From: JBDWFY01 sp965275915
GTDB taxonomy: Bacteria > Pseudomonadota > Alphaproteobacteria > Rhizobiales > Stappiaceae
DNA: 64,000 bases
Assembly (NCBI GenBank): GCA_965275915.1
Contig: CBDHYI010000007.1
Location: 1,302,001-1,366,000 of the forward strand
Direction of reading: 5' to 3'
Part shown: positions 36,599-45,457 of the stretch, in pieces
Layout of the letters: each line of letters starts with the position of its first letter
Numbering within the stretch: the stretch's first letter is position 1
The notes under the pieces: model-generated
The model's input: the letters and a program-made list of their open reading frames with translations, nothing else
Told to the model about the DNA's origin: nothing
The model's database searches: none
Position numbers and translations under genes: made by a program

Positions 36599-37561
36599 TC
36601 AGGAAAAGAGCACGGCGGATAGTTTACGGCGGCCATAGATCGACGCGGGGTCTTTGAACCCCCAGGCTTCAAAAAACTGGAGCAGTTGCTTGCGCCCGGC
36701 ATCATCTTGCCACTCGCGATCCCGCTTGACAATTTCAAGCAGTTGATCGACAGCGGCGATGTTATCTCCTCGAGCGCTGAGCGCAACCGCCAGATCAAGC
36801 CTTGCTTCCAGGTCTCCTTCGTTGCGGGCAATCCTGTCTTCCAGTTCGGACAGGTCCCCGACCGCCGAGGCCTGATCCGCAAGATCAATCGCAGCGCGCG
36901 CGGCAACCACTTCCGCATCGTCCTGTTTATCGGCCGGGACCGCCTCCAGCGCCTCCCGCGCCTTTTCAAGATCACCAGCCCCGACGTAACACTGCGCCAG
37001 GCCGGCAATTGCCGCCGCATTGGTGTTATCCTGGGCCAGAGCGCCGGCATAAAGCTGAGCAGCCTGCCCGTAATCCTTCTGCGCCCGCGCCGCGTCCGCG
37101 GCTTCGATAAGCTGATCTGTTTCCGACGGGCCGATCGGACCGGCGATCCGTTCGATAAACGCCTTGACCTGACTCTCTGTCTGAGCACCCATAAAGCCGT
37201 CAACCGGCCTGCCATCCTTGAAAACCACCACAGCCGGGATCGATTGAACTCCCATCTGGCCGGGTATTTCCGGATTGTCGTCAATATTCATCTTTGCCAG
37301 TTTAACGGCCCCGCCAGCCGCCGTAACCGCCTTTTCGATCACCGGGGTGAGCTGCTTGCACGGACCGCACCAGGGTGCCCAAAAATCAACCAGAACAGGC
37401 ACATTGCGCGATTCCTCGAGTACGTCTTTCTGAAAGTCCGCGGTCGAGATATCCTTTATCAAATCGCCGCCAGCGGCCGACATCTGCGGCTCCGCACCGG
37501 GTGTCGCTTCACCGGTATAGCTCCCGGCTGTACCGCCAAAGGTAAAACTTGGCCCGCTCAT
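36599..37561 (-). CDS. Thioredoxin-TPR co-chaperone (CnoX/YbbN-like)
   Basis: 320 residues: an N-terminal thioredoxin domain with active-site WCGPC in VDFWAPWCGPCKQLTPV, followed by TPR-like helical repeats (AAAIAGLAQCYVGAGDLEKA; LDLAVALSARGDNIAAVDQLL). CnoX proteins hand substrates to GroEL/DnaK and protect them from over-oxidation. Unlike E. coli CnoX (SxxC), the full CxxC is kept, so redox activity is expected, as in other alphaproteobacterial members. ATG 37561 (MSGPSFTFGG) is preferred over 37597 on conservation. Confidence 0.9.
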   Translation of the reverse strand: MSGPSFTFGGTAGSYTGEATPGAEPQMSAAGGDLIKDISTADFQKDVLEESRNVPVLVDFWAPWCGPCKQLTPVIEKAVTAAGGAVKLAKMNIDDNPEIPGQMGVQSIPAVVVFKDGRPVDGFMGAQTESQVKAFIERIAGPIGPSETDQLIEAADAARAQKDYGQAAQLYAGALAQDNTNAAAIAGLAQCYVGAGDLEKAREALEAVPADKQDDAEVVAARAAIDLADQASAVGDLSELEDRIARNEGDLEARLDLAVALSARGDNIAAVDQLLEIVKRDREWQDDAGRKQLLQFFEAWGFKDPASIYGRRKLSAVLFS

Positions 37562-37666
37562 AGCATTCCTTTTCCGGGTTGCCCGTCCGCAACCCACCTG
37601 TTCTATTTAAGTTACCCGTAACATGGCGCCGATGCGCCGATTTTTCAATTCCGCGATCCACGCGCC

Positions 37667-38191
37667 TTATGCCTGTTCCCCAGCCGTCAAAGCTTCATCG
37701 GAAACGGCAAGAACGCGGGGTTCGTGTCCGCATTCCCGAATGAATGTCAGAAGATCCTCCGCCCGGATAGAGGTCGTCGCATCATTCAGCAGCGGATGAT
37801 AGTTCAAAACCTCGTGGTTCATCATTGCCGCATCAAGAACCGGTGTGACCCGCTTTTCATCATCATTTATCAAAGCGAACGGTGTCACCGAACCGGGCGG
37901 CACCCCCAAGACTTCCATCAGGAGGTCGGCCTTTCCAAAACTGACACGTCCTTGCGCGCCGATCCGCGAATGAATTTTCTTCAGATCGATTGAAGCATCA
38001 CCCAGAGCCACGACAAGAAACAATGATCCTTTCTTGTCTTTCAAAAACAGATTTTTTGTATGGCCGCCCGGAATGGATTGTTTGAGTTCCGAGGACTCCG
38101 CAACGGTGAAGACCGGCTTATGGTCGACTGTGGTGGTCCGGATCCCGAGATCCGTGAACCTGGCCATCAGATCGTCTCGGCTTGCCGGCAT
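37667..38191 (-). CDS. Prolyl-tRNA editing (YbaK/ProX) domain protein
   Basis: 174-residue free-standing editing domain, probably deacylating Ala-tRNA(Pro) (ProXp-ala/PrdX type). Seen: HTKNLFLKDKKGSLFLVVAL with the catalytic-type lysine, RVSFGKADLLMEVLGVPPGSVTPFAL, and VLNYHPLLNDATTSI near the end. The family motif order and length agree. It is 105 bases upstream of the thioredoxin-TPR gene's start on the same strand, so possibly co-transcribed. Confidence 0.9.
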   Translation of the reverse strand: MPASRDDLMARFTDLGIRTTTVDHKPVFTVAESSELKQSIPGGHTKNLFLKDKKGSLFLVVALGDASIDLKKIHSRIGAQGRVSFGKADLLMEVLGVPPGSVTPFALINDDEKRVTPVLDAAMMNHEVLNYHPLLNDATTSIRAEDLLTFIRECGHEPRVLAVSDEALTAGEQA

Positions 38192-38446
38192 AAGTCTCCC
38201 CGCTTGCGGTTTTTTAACGTTCCGTCGACAGGGCTTTTACCCCGCCGCGAACGGTTTTCACAAGCCCATAGGTTTTATCGGTACCTGCCGCAGGCGGCAA
38301 CGCCGGAATTGGTATGTTGCGCTCATTGGCATACAAAGCCAAATTCTGTAAAACACGAAAGATCAGTCTGCGGCATCAATCCCCTCCTTTTTAAACCCTG
38401 GTCCTCAGTGTCAAAAACATCCTGACTGCCTTCGGGAGTTACCACC

Positions 38447-39205
38447 ATGAACAACAAGTTTGCCATTTATCCGAGCCTTGAAGGCAAAACCGTTTTTATT
38501 ACCGGAGGCGCCTCCGGCATCGGTGCTGAGATTGTCAGAGCCTTTGCTCAACAGAAGTCCCGCATCGGTTTCGTCGACCTGGATGAAAAAAACAGCGCGG
38601 CGCTCGCATCGGAATTCGGTGGTGATGTCAGCTATGAGATTTGCAACCTGCGCGATATCGACGCTCTCCAACGGGCTTTCTCAGCCCTTGCCGGCCGTCT
38701 TGGTCCTGCAACGGTCCTTATCAACAATGCAGCTCGGGACGACCGGCACAATTGGCAGGATGTGACACCGGACTATTTTGACGAGCGCATTGCCACGAAT
38801 GTCCGGCATCACTTCTTCGCCATACAGGCCGTGGCACCGGGAATGATCGACGCGGGCGGTGGCTCGATCATCAATATGGGATCCAATTCCTGGTGGGAGG
38901 CCGGTGGCGGGTTTCCCGCCTACACGACCGCAAAAGCGGCGGTTCACGGCCTGACAAGAACCATGGCGCGCGACCTTGGCGATCATCGGATCCGGGTCAA
39001 CACGATCGTGCCGGGCTGGATCATGACAGAACGCCAGAAGGAATTATGGGCAACGCCCGAAGCACTCGAAAATCATCGCAAAAGGCAATGCCTGCCGGAT
39101 CTGATCGATCCGGTCTATGTCGCCCGTATGGCGGTGTTTCTCGCCTCCGACGACGCGGCGATGTGCACGGCGAACAATTATATGGTCGAGGCCGGATCGA
39201 TCTAA
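38447..39205 (+). CDS. SDR-family sugar dehydrogenase
   Basis: 252-residue classical SDR: TGGASGIG (19-26), Asp44 at the end of strand 2 (GFVDLD, NAD+ preference), NNAA at 93-96, and catalytic Ser146 or 148, Tyr159 and Lys163. The blocks SNSWWEAGGGFPAYTTAKAAVHG and VPGWIMTERQKELW resemble aldose 1-dehydrogenases of the D-galactose/L-fucose type. With the amidohydrolase-type lactonase and UxaA-type dehydratase on the opposite strand it would oxidise a sugar to a lactone. The exact sugar is not readable. GGGAG precedes ATG 38447. Confidence 0.85.
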   Translation: MNNKFAIYPSLEGKTVFITGGASGIGAEIVRAFAQQKSRIGFVDLDEKNSAALASEFGGDVSYEICNLRDIDALQRAFSALAGRLGPATVLINNAARDDRHNWQDVTPDYFDERIATNVRHHFFAIQAVAPGMIDAGGGSIINMGSNSWWEAGGGFPAYTTAKAAVHGLTRTMARDLGDHRIRVNTIVPGWIMTERQKELWATPEALENHRKRQCLPDLIDPVYVARMAVFLASDDAAMCTANNYMVEAGSI

Positions 39206-39233
39206 TCACCGCTGGCTCTAGGCTCATACTCAC

Positions 39234-40763
39234 CTACATGACCGCACCGATATGCCAGGGGACAAATTCATTGTCCCCATAGCCAAGCTGCTCCGATTTC
39301 GACCGTTTTCCAGACGCAATCTCCACCACACGGGAGAAGATCTGGCGGCCTTTTTCCTCAATCGAAACGCCGTCCAGAATATCCCCGCAATTGACATCCA
39401 TGTCTTCTTCCATATTGGCGAAAAGATCGTTGTTGGTCGCAAGTTTCAGCGACGGAACCGGTTTGTATCCGAAGGCCGAGCCGCGACCGGTGGTAAAGGC
39501 GACCACATTTGCTCCTGACGCCACCTGTCCGGTCACGGCAGCAGGGTCGTATCCTGGAGAATCGACAAACACGAAGCCTTTCCCGGTGACCGGTTCGGCA
39601 TATTTGTAAACACCCGTCAAAGGCGAGGTTCCCGCCTTGGCAGCGGCACCAAGCGATTTTTCCAGGATTGTCGTCAAGCCGCCCGCCTTGTTGCCCGGTG
39701 AGGGATTGTTGTTCATGTTACCGCCCTCACGCTCCGCATAGCGCTCCCACCAATGGATCAGGTCGATCAGTTTTTCGCCTTGTTCACGATCAACCGCCCG
39801 TCTGGTGAGAAGATGTTCCGCCCCATAAATTTCCGGTGTTTCAGACAAGATGGCGGTTCCGCCCGCCTCTACGAGCAGATCGGCGGCATAGCCCAGCGCC
39901 GGATTGGCGGTGATACCGGAATAGCCATCCGATCCTCCGCACTGCAACGCAAGAGTCAGTTCCGAAACAGGGACATCCTCCCGCCTGGCGGCATTGACGA
40001 CCGGCAGCATTTTTTCGATCGCTTCCATCGCTTTTTCAACGGTTTTTCGCGTGCCGCCGGTACCCTGAATCGTCATATACTGGAACGTGTCGCTATACTC
40101 CAGACCGTAGCTTTTCATCATCGCCGGGATCTGGAACACTTCGCAGCCAAGCCCGATAAACAGCACCCCGCCCATATTGGGATGAGCCGCATGACCCCAA
40201 AGCGTGCGCTTCAGAAGATCGAACCCCTCTCCCTCGCCCGCCATTCCGCATCCGGTGCCGTGAACGAACGGAACGACACCGTCGACATTTTCAAACTTGT
40301 CCAGAAGACCGCTCTCGCCGATTGCCTTGGCCGCAAAGCGGGCGACAGAGGCCGAACAGTTCACACTCGTCAGGATGCCGATATAGTTCCGTGTTCCGGA
40401 TCTTCCGTTTTTCCGCCGAAACCCGCTGAAGGTTTTCGGCAGTCCTGCAACGGACGGCGGTGACCAGCTGTTTTCTTCCGCAAACGCATAGTCGCGTTCA
40501 AAACTGCCCATGGAACAATTATGGACATGAACATGCGCACCTCGGGCGATTTTTTCGCTGGCAAATCCGATGACCTGTCCGAATTTCCGGATCGGATCGC
40601 CGACTGCAATCGATTCGACCGCCATCTTGTGGCCACGGGGGATCGGCTCGGTTGCCGATACGCCGTTCGCCTCACCGCCGGTCGTCAATTTGTCGATGCA
40701 AACGAGGATATTGTCCTCCGGATGCAGTCTCACTGTTCTGGATGCTGTTTCAGTCATCGCCAC
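39234..40763 (-). CDS. UxaA-family sugar-acid dehydratase (altronate/galactarate type)
   Basis: 509-residue full-length member of the UxaA/GarD family. It has an N-terminal SAF domain (about residues 10-90, ending HVHNCSMGSFERDYAF) joined to the iron-dependent dehydratase domain (RNYIGILTSVNCSASVARFAAKA; VPFVHGTGCGMAGEGEGFDLL; LALQCGGSDGYSGITANPALG). It removes water from an aldonate to give a 2-keto-3-deoxy acid. Altronate is the reference substrate, but the neighbouring dehydrogenase and lactonase point to an aldonate formed oxidatively. Five bases separate it from the amidohydrolase gene. Confidence 0.88.
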   Translation of the reverse strand: MAMTETASRTVRLHPEDNILVCIDKLTTGGEANGVSATEPIPRGHKMAVESIAVGDPIRKFGQVIGFASEKIARGAHVHVHNCSMGSFERDYAFAEENSWSPPSVAGLPKTFSGFRRKNGRSGTRNYIGILTSVNCSASVARFAAKAIGESGLLDKFENVDGVVPFVHGTGCGMAGEGEGFDLLKRTLWGHAAHPNMGGVLFIGLGCEVFQIPAMMKSYGLEYSDTFQYMTIQGTGGTRKTVEKAMEAIEKMLPVVNAARREDVPVSELTLALQCGGSDGYSGITANPALGYAADLLVEAGGTAILSETPEIYGAEHLLTRRAVDREQGEKLIDLIHWWERYAEREGGNMNNNPSPGNKAGGLTTILEKSLGAAAKAGTSPLTGVYKYAEPVTGKGFVFVDSPGYDPAAVTGQVASGANVVAFTTGRGSAFGYKPVPSLKLATNNDLFANMEEDMDVNCGDILDGVSIEEKGRQIFSRVVEIASGKRSKSEQLGYGDNEFVPWHIGAVM

Positions 40764-40768
40764 TTTCC

Positions 40769-41608
40769 TTAGCCGCCCTCAACAGAGAGCCGATAAAATG
40801 TCCGGCAGGTATCTTTAAAAATCGCCTCCTGCTGCGAGGCAGACAGGTTGCTTGTCAACTTCCTTGCAAGGGACAACCAGTTCTCATACTCCATTTTCAG
40901 CCGGCAGACGGGCCAGTCCGAACCCCACATGATCCGCTCCGCGCCGAAAACGGAAATGACATGGTCCACATAGGGCCTCAGAACGTCTTCGCCGTGGTCA
41001 TCGCCCGCTTCCGTTACCAATCCGGACAATTTGCAACAGGCATTTGTCTCACGGGCCAGCGTTTCAATATCCTGCGCCCAATCATCGAAAGTGCCGCGCG
41101 CAACCTCGGGCTTCAGGCAATGATCGATCACGACGCGCAAGTCGGGATAGCGTTGAAATATCTCGCGGAAGCGATTGATGTGACGCGGAAACCCCAGGGC
41201 ATCAAACGCCAGGTCGAGATCGTGGAGCGCATCGAAAGCCCAGCGGATATCGGAACGCAGCACCCAGTCGTCATCGCTGATATCCTGAACCATCGGACGG
41301 ACGGAGCGGAATTTCGGATGGGTTGCCAGACGCTCAAGTTCCGATCGGTGGGACGGGTCTTCAAAATCAACCCAGCCCACGACACCGGCGATGATGCGGC
41401 TCCGGTCCGCAAGCGACAGCATATAATCGGACTCAGCGACCGTTGGCGCCGCCTGGACGATAACGGAATACGCGACCCCGTTTGCCGCAAATATCTCTTC
41501 AGCCTCCTGCACATCATACGTCCGCGACAGTATCGGATCGTCTTTCGGCATCCAGCCATAGTCACCGCGCGAGGGATCCCAAAGATGATGATGAGAATCG
41601 ATAATCAT
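40769..41608 (-). CDS. Amidohydrolase-family lactonase (fuconolactonase-like)
   Basis: 279-residue amidohydrolase_2 protein. It starts MIIDSHHHLWDPSRGDYGWM with the HxH metal pair (His6, His8). Further metal or substrate residues lie in IDHCLKPEV and the IMWGSDWPVCRL Asp. This architecture and the W-D-P opening are those of sugar-1,4-lactonases such as L-fucono-1,5-lactonase and L-rhamnono/galactono lactonases. It would hydrolyse the lactone made by the SDR at 38447. Its ATG overlaps the GntR stop by one base (TAATG). Confidence 0.87.
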   Translation of the reverse strand: MIIDSHHHLWDPSRGDYGWMPKDDPILSRTYDVQEAEEIFAANGVAYSVIVQAAPTVAESDYMLSLADRSRIIAGVVGWVDFEDPSHRSELERLATHPKFRSVRPMVQDISDDDWVLRSDIRWAFDALHDLDLAFDALGFPRHINRFREIFQRYPDLRVVIDHCLKPEVARGTFDDWAQDIETLARETNACCKLSGLVTEAGDDHGEDVLRPYVDHVISVFGAERIMWGSDWPVCRLKMEYENWLSLARKLTSNLSASQQEAIFKDTCRTFYRLSVEGG

Positions 41609-42378
41609 TATATCGGCCTCCCTGCCGACAACCTGCCGGAAGCAGGTGCTCTTCTATTGCTACTCAGCACGTTGACCGCGGCTCCTTCCGGTTCGCTGCC
41701 AGCCAAATCGAACAGCTCCGGCCGGGTCGCGGCAAATTGCTCAAAGTCACACGCTACTCCATCGATATGGGCGCGCATGGCATCGGCAGCCTGCAGCGGG
41801 TTGCCGGACGCAATTCCGGCCCGGATCGCCTCGTGTTCCTTCAGTGTCTTCTGTCCCCGGCCGGGCCTGGGCAGCAGCAGGCGACGGGCACGGCTCAGAT
41901 GCGCCTCCGCCTGATCGAGAATACGGTTCGCCTCGGGGACCGGAACCGGCTGCCGGATAATGGCGTGAAACCGCAAATCAAGATCGTAAAATTCGTTATA
42001 ATCACCAGCCTCAAGCGCGATGGCCTGGTACTTCAGATTGATATCGAGCTGCTTGAGCACATGGTCCGCATTGCCTGCGGCAAGTTGCATTGAAAACTCG
42101 GCCTCCAACGCTTTTCGAATGAAAAAACGATCCAAAACATCCCCTGCATTCAGCTTGGACACAAACGAGCCATGCTGCGGGACAATTTGCGCCAAACCCT
42201 CATAAGCAAGCCGCTCGACCGCATTGGCGATCGGCTGTCTGGAAGCGCCAAACCTTGCCGCGAGTTCGGCTTTGTCGAGCGCATCTCCGGGCGCAAGGCT
42301 GCCGGCAATAATTTCTGCCCGCAGGCAATCATAGATATGCTCCGCCTTCGATAAACGCCCTTTTGGGCTTCTGATCAT
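41608..42378 (-). CDS. GntR/FCD transcriptional regulator
   Basis: 256 residues. An N-terminal winged helix (HIYDCLRAEIIAGSLAPGDALDKAELAARFGASRQPIANAVERLAYEG) is followed by an FCD all-helical ligand domain with the metal-site pattern DLDLRFHAII, LKEHEAI and MRAHID. FCD ligands are often sugar acids, so it probably senses an intermediate of the adjacent pathway. It is the first gene of the minus operon GntR-lactonase-dehydratase, hence likely autoregulatory. A partial palindrome lies 43 bases upstream. Confidence 0.92.
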   Translation of the reverse strand: MIRSPKGRLSKAEHIYDCLRAEIIAGSLAPGDALDKAELAARFGASRQPIANAVERLAYEGLAQIVPQHGSFVSKLNAGDVLDRFFIRKALEAEFSMQLAAGNADHVLKQLDINLKYQAIALEAGDYNEFYDLDLRFHAIIRQPVPVPEANRILDQAEAHLSRARRLLLPRPGRGQKTLKEHEAIRAGIASGNPLQAADAMRAHIDGVACDFEQFAATRPELFDLAGSEPEGAAVNVLSSNRRAPASGRLSAGRPI

Positions 42379-42420
42379 AATTCTCCCAACGTCAAAGAGT
42401 CGATTCGGACAGTAATATTA

Positions 42421-42432
42421 CTAGCATGTTAG
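42421..42432. promoter_or_regulatory. Candidate operator upstream of the GntR/FCD gene
   Basis: CTAGCATGTTAG is palindromic at 10 of 12 positions and lies in an AT-rich stretch 43 bases before the GntR start. The position suits an autoregulatory operator. The evidence is weak. Confidence 0.3.
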
Positions 42433-42560
42433 CTTAATTTCTATAAATTTGTGAGGATGTTCTTCTCACCGGCACGATGTTCCATTGAACGCAGGAGCAG
42501 CTTTATCCGACACGACCATGCGCGGTGGTGTGTCCGGCCACAGGAGACACGCTCTAAAAC

Positions 42561-42603
42561 CCCCGGAGATAGCCATGTCGGTGGGACACAGCCATCTCCG
42601 GGG
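42561..42603 (-). terminator. Rho-independent terminator of the OmpA-family gene
   Basis: Read on minus, CCCCGGAGATGGC pairs with GGCTATCTCCGGGG (one G-T pair) around a loop of about 15 bases, followed by GTTTTAG. It lies 28 bases past the stop at 42631. Confidence 0.8.
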
Positions 42604-42630
42604 TCGACGTCGGTCTTACGCGGTCCGGTT

Positions 42631-44688
42631 TCAGCGCGCGGCCGTTGATAGCAGCGGACTGATATTGCGGATTGTGACCCGCCGGTTCCGGCGTTCTGCT
42701 GCCGCGGTATCGATCTTGAGAAATTGCTCGCCGTAACCTTCGACAACCAGGTTTTCCGGCGGAACCCCGTAGGCATCAACCAGTATCCGCGCAACCGTTT
42801 CGGCACGCCGGTCGGACAGGGTCAGGTTGTAGATTTCCGATCCGACGGCATCCGTGTGGCCTTCTATGAGAAAGACCGCCTGCGGGTTCCGGCCGACCAC
42901 ATCAAGCAGGCTGCCGGCGATGTCTGCCAGGAACGGAACCTGCGACTGACGCACCGTCGCGCTGCCGGTATCGAAGGTTATGCTGTCCAGATCAACACGC
43001 CGAACTTTCGATCGGATGCGATTGTTCTCCCGAATGTTCCGCAAGCTGTACTGCGTCTCCACCGGTTCTACAGGAGGCGCCAGGAACACATCGGACAGAT
43101 AACGCCTGTCATGGGACCCGCCTGACACGATATACTGGTCCTGCGGGATGTCGACCTGAAGCGGCGGCAGGGTGCTGTCGTAGTCCATAAACCGCTCCGC
43201 CCCTTCGTCGCGCGTGTCGAACAGCGTGATTTCATCGCCGTTCGGCAGGACCTTCAGCCGGCGCAGCACATATCCGCCCGGATCGCGCAGCGTGACAATC
43301 TTTACACCGTTTGGTCGTGTGATCGTTTCCCGCGTTCTGCCGCCTTCAAGAGGCTCGACAAAAACGTCGGCACCATCATCACGAAAAAGCGCGCTCTCAT
43401 CACGACGCACATAATATTCGCCGTCGCGTTCGACTACAAAGCGGTCGCCTTCATCCTCGACGACCTTACCCCCCAGGACCGGCAGCAACGCACCAACCGC
43501 AACCCCGGCCGCCGCCGCGGCGATCAGTTCGGCTCGCTTTTGCTTCGCTTCGGCCCGACGGACTTGTTCAGCGGCTTTCAGACTTTCCTGCTGCGCCTTG
43601 GTCACTTCATCGGGGACAACCGCAGCCGGTTTTTTTTCCGCGGCTTCTATCTGCTTTTCAATAGGCGCATCAGCCAGATCCTTTGCCTTGGGTGCATCCT
43701 CAGACGGTTTTTGCCCGGCTGCGACATTCTCTTTCGATGTTTCTTTCTTTTGGACCGCTTCTGCCGGCTTTTTCTCGGGCGGTGTCGCGGCTTCAGCCTC
43801 TTTGGGTTTTTCAGGCGCTGTCACCGGTTTTTCAGCGGCAACGTCGCTGTCTTTTTCAACAGGCTTCGCGACCGGCTCACCGTCGGATTTGTCCGCGGGA
43901 TTTGCGACTGTGTTTTCTCCGGTTTCAGGTTTTTCTTCCGGCTTTTGCTCCACATCGGCTACGGGATCGTTCGCATCCGGCTGTCCTTCGGGCGCCGCCA
44001 CTTCGTCTTCAGCGACCGGCTTTTCAACGGGTTGCTCCGCGGTTTCCTGCGGCCTTGCTTCAACCGGCTTTTCAACTGGCTGCTCGGCTGTTTCCTGCGG
44101 CTTCATATCGGCCGGTTGTGCTGCCGGATCGGGCTCGGATGTTTCCTTTGCCGAATCAGCCTCCTCCGGCATCTCTGCAACCGGCTTTTTGGGTTTGCCT
44201 TCGGGCGCGACATCATCGCGATTTGTTTCCGCAACAGGTTTTTCCGGTGCCGGATCGGGTGCTGCGGCCGCCGGTTTCTCAACGGATTCCGCCTCAGGCG
44301 CCTGCGTCTGTTCTTGCGGCTGCTCTGCTTCAACAGGTTTCTCTGCCGGCGCTTCCACCGTCTCCTCTTTTGGGATCTCCTGCGGAACGGCTGCAGGCTG
44401 TGCTGCCTGCAGGGCTTCAATCTGCTCTTTTACGGCAGCCTGTTGCGCTTTCGCCGCTTCCAGCGCCTGTTGCGCAGCGTCGATGCCTTCTCCTTTTGCC
44501 TGAGCGTCGGCCAGGGCCGCCTCGGCGGCGGCGACGGCCGCATTCGCATTCTCCAGGCTGGCTGCCAACGCCGGATCGACTGACTGAGCTGCGGCGCCCG
44601 AGATGAATGCAGGCCCACCGAACGGCTTTCCGCCTGTTGCAAAAACCAGCATGATTGCCGTGGTGACACTCAGGAGACGACGGGTCAT
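42631..44688 (-). CDS. OmpA-family protein with long Pro/Glu/Lys-rich segment
   Basis: 685 residues. Signal peptide (RRLLSVTTAIMLVFATGG) comes first, then an Ala/Glu-rich probable coiled coil (SLENANAAVAAAEAALADAQA). About 300 residues of low-complexity Pro-Glu-Lys-Ala sequence follow, with internal repeats (PQETAEQPVEKPVEA twice). A short hydrophobic segment AAAAGVAVGALLPVLGG precedes a beta-rich region. The C-terminal OmpA domain binds peptidoglycan (VFLIEGHTDAVGSEIYNLTLSDRRAETV). It probably spans periplasm from a membrane anchor to the cell wall. ATG 44688 follows AGGAG. The conserved ends and repeat-driven middle suggest the length varies between strains. Confidence 0.85.
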   Translation of the reverse strand: MTRRLLSVTTAIMLVFATGGKPFGGPAFISGAAAQSVDPALAASLENANAAVAAAEAALADAQAKGEGIDAAQQALEAAKAQQAAVKEQIEALQAAQPAAVPQEIPKEETVEAPAEKPVEAEQPQEQTQAPEAESVEKPAAAAPDPAPEKPVAETNRDDVAPEGKPKKPVAEMPEEADSAKETSEPDPAAQPADMKPQETAEQPVEKPVEARPQETAEQPVEKPVAEDEVAAPEGQPDANDPVADVEQKPEEKPETGENTVANPADKSDGEPVAKPVEKDSDVAAEKPVTAPEKPKEAEAATPPEKKPAEAVQKKETSKENVAAGQKPSEDAPKAKDLADAPIEKQIEAAEKKPAAVVPDEVTKAQQESLKAAEQVRRAEAKQKRAELIAAAAAGVAVGALLPVLGGKVVEDEGDRFVVERDGEYYVRRDESALFRDDGADVFVEPLEGGRTRETITRPNGVKIVTLRDPGGYVLRRLKVLPNGDEITLFDTRDEGAERFMDYDSTLPPLQVDIPQDQYIVSGGSHDRRYLSDVFLAPPVEPVETQYSLRNIRENNRIRSKVRRVDLDSITFDTGSATVRQSQVPFLADIAGSLLDVVGRNPQAVFLIEGHTDAVGSEIYNLTLSDRRAETVARILVDAYGVPPENLVVEGYGEQFLKIDTAAAERRNRRVTIRNISPLLSTAAR

Positions 44689-44909
44689 TTTATTCTCCTC
44701 TTTGCAGCATGATCCGGCCGCATGAAGCGATTTGACCGACATGATCATGCGTCAACGATTTGATTCTCATAACGTTTTCTCTCGAACGACCGTCCGGGCC
44801 GACGTGAAAAAAGCACAGAAGCGCAATTCGTTCGCACAACTTGTTTGCGAAAACGTGATCCCGATATGATGAATTGAGGCGGCAATATGGGCTCAACAAA
44901 TTCCACTTG

Positions 44910-44946
44910 TGTCTTGTCCTTGCGTCTTGGCCAGCAGGACAAGACA
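44910..44946. repeat. Perfect 11-base inverted repeat
   Basis: TGTCTTGTCCT (44910-44920) and AGGACAAGACA (44936-44946) are perfect complements around a 15-base spacer. It lies between the OmpA gene start (222 bases away) and the amine-oxidase fragment. There is no T tract on either side. It may be a regulatory hairpin or the scar of a deletion that truncated the oxidase gene. Confidence 0.5.
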
Positions 44947-44974
44947 ACACCCCCATTACCGGAAGAGAGATAAT

Positions 44975-45283
44975 CTGCGGATACCCGGCAATGCCGGCGA
45001 TGTCATTTCAGAGCTGAAACGCTGTTTCGGCGCAGACAGCCTCGCCCCGACCGCCGTCCACATAGAGGATTGGGCAACCGACCCGCTGATTACGACTCCG
45101 GACGATCTCAGCGGCCCAACAGCCCATCCGGAGGTTGGCCCCAACCTCTTGCGCCAACCCTACTATTCGGGACGTCTTTGGTTTGCAGGGTCGGAAACAG
45201 CGGTTCAAAGTCCCGGCCTGATCGAGGGAGCCTTGGCTGCAGCCGAGGACACCGCGGAACGCATTGGTCTCCGCGCCCGATGA
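44975..45283 (+). pseudogene. C-terminal remnant of a flavin amine oxidase
   Basis: About 100 residues match only the C-terminal end of FAD-dependent monoamine oxidases. The blocks are EDWATDPLITTPDDL, HPEVGPNLLRQPYYSGRLWFAGSET and PGLIEGALAAAEDTAERI, covering the FAD-contact F-A-G-S-E-T motif. There is no N-terminal FAD-binding domain or plausible start upstream, where the frame runs into unrelated sequence and an inverted repeat. A truncated non-functional leftover is the best reading. Confidence 0.75.
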
Positions 45284-45457
45284 TCTGACGCGAATCCGAG
45301 GCGGCCGTTCCTGACACTATTCAGAGCGCCTTGATTGCTGGCTTTCATCTATCTTATGTATGGATGGAGGGAGCGGCAGGTGTTGCGCATATCGGGGTCC
45401 TTCCCATCTGTGACGCACTCGTATTTCGAGCGCCAGGCTCCCGGAGTTTAAGACGAC

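Noticed and set aside
36686..37621. Open frames on both strands overlapping the thioredoxin-TPR gene
   Set aside because: Only the frame with WCGPC and TPR repeats has protein character; the others are Arg/Pro-rich shadows.
40652..41914. 420-residue plus-strand frame opposite the lactonase and GntR genes
   Set aside because: Shadow of clearly recognised minus-strand genes with catalytic and DNA-binding motifs.
43540..44583. Very long plus-strand frames opposite the OmpA-family gene
   Set aside because: They arise from the Pro/Glu/Lys codon repetition of the real minus-strand gene; the translations are Phe/Arg/Ser low complexity with no domain.
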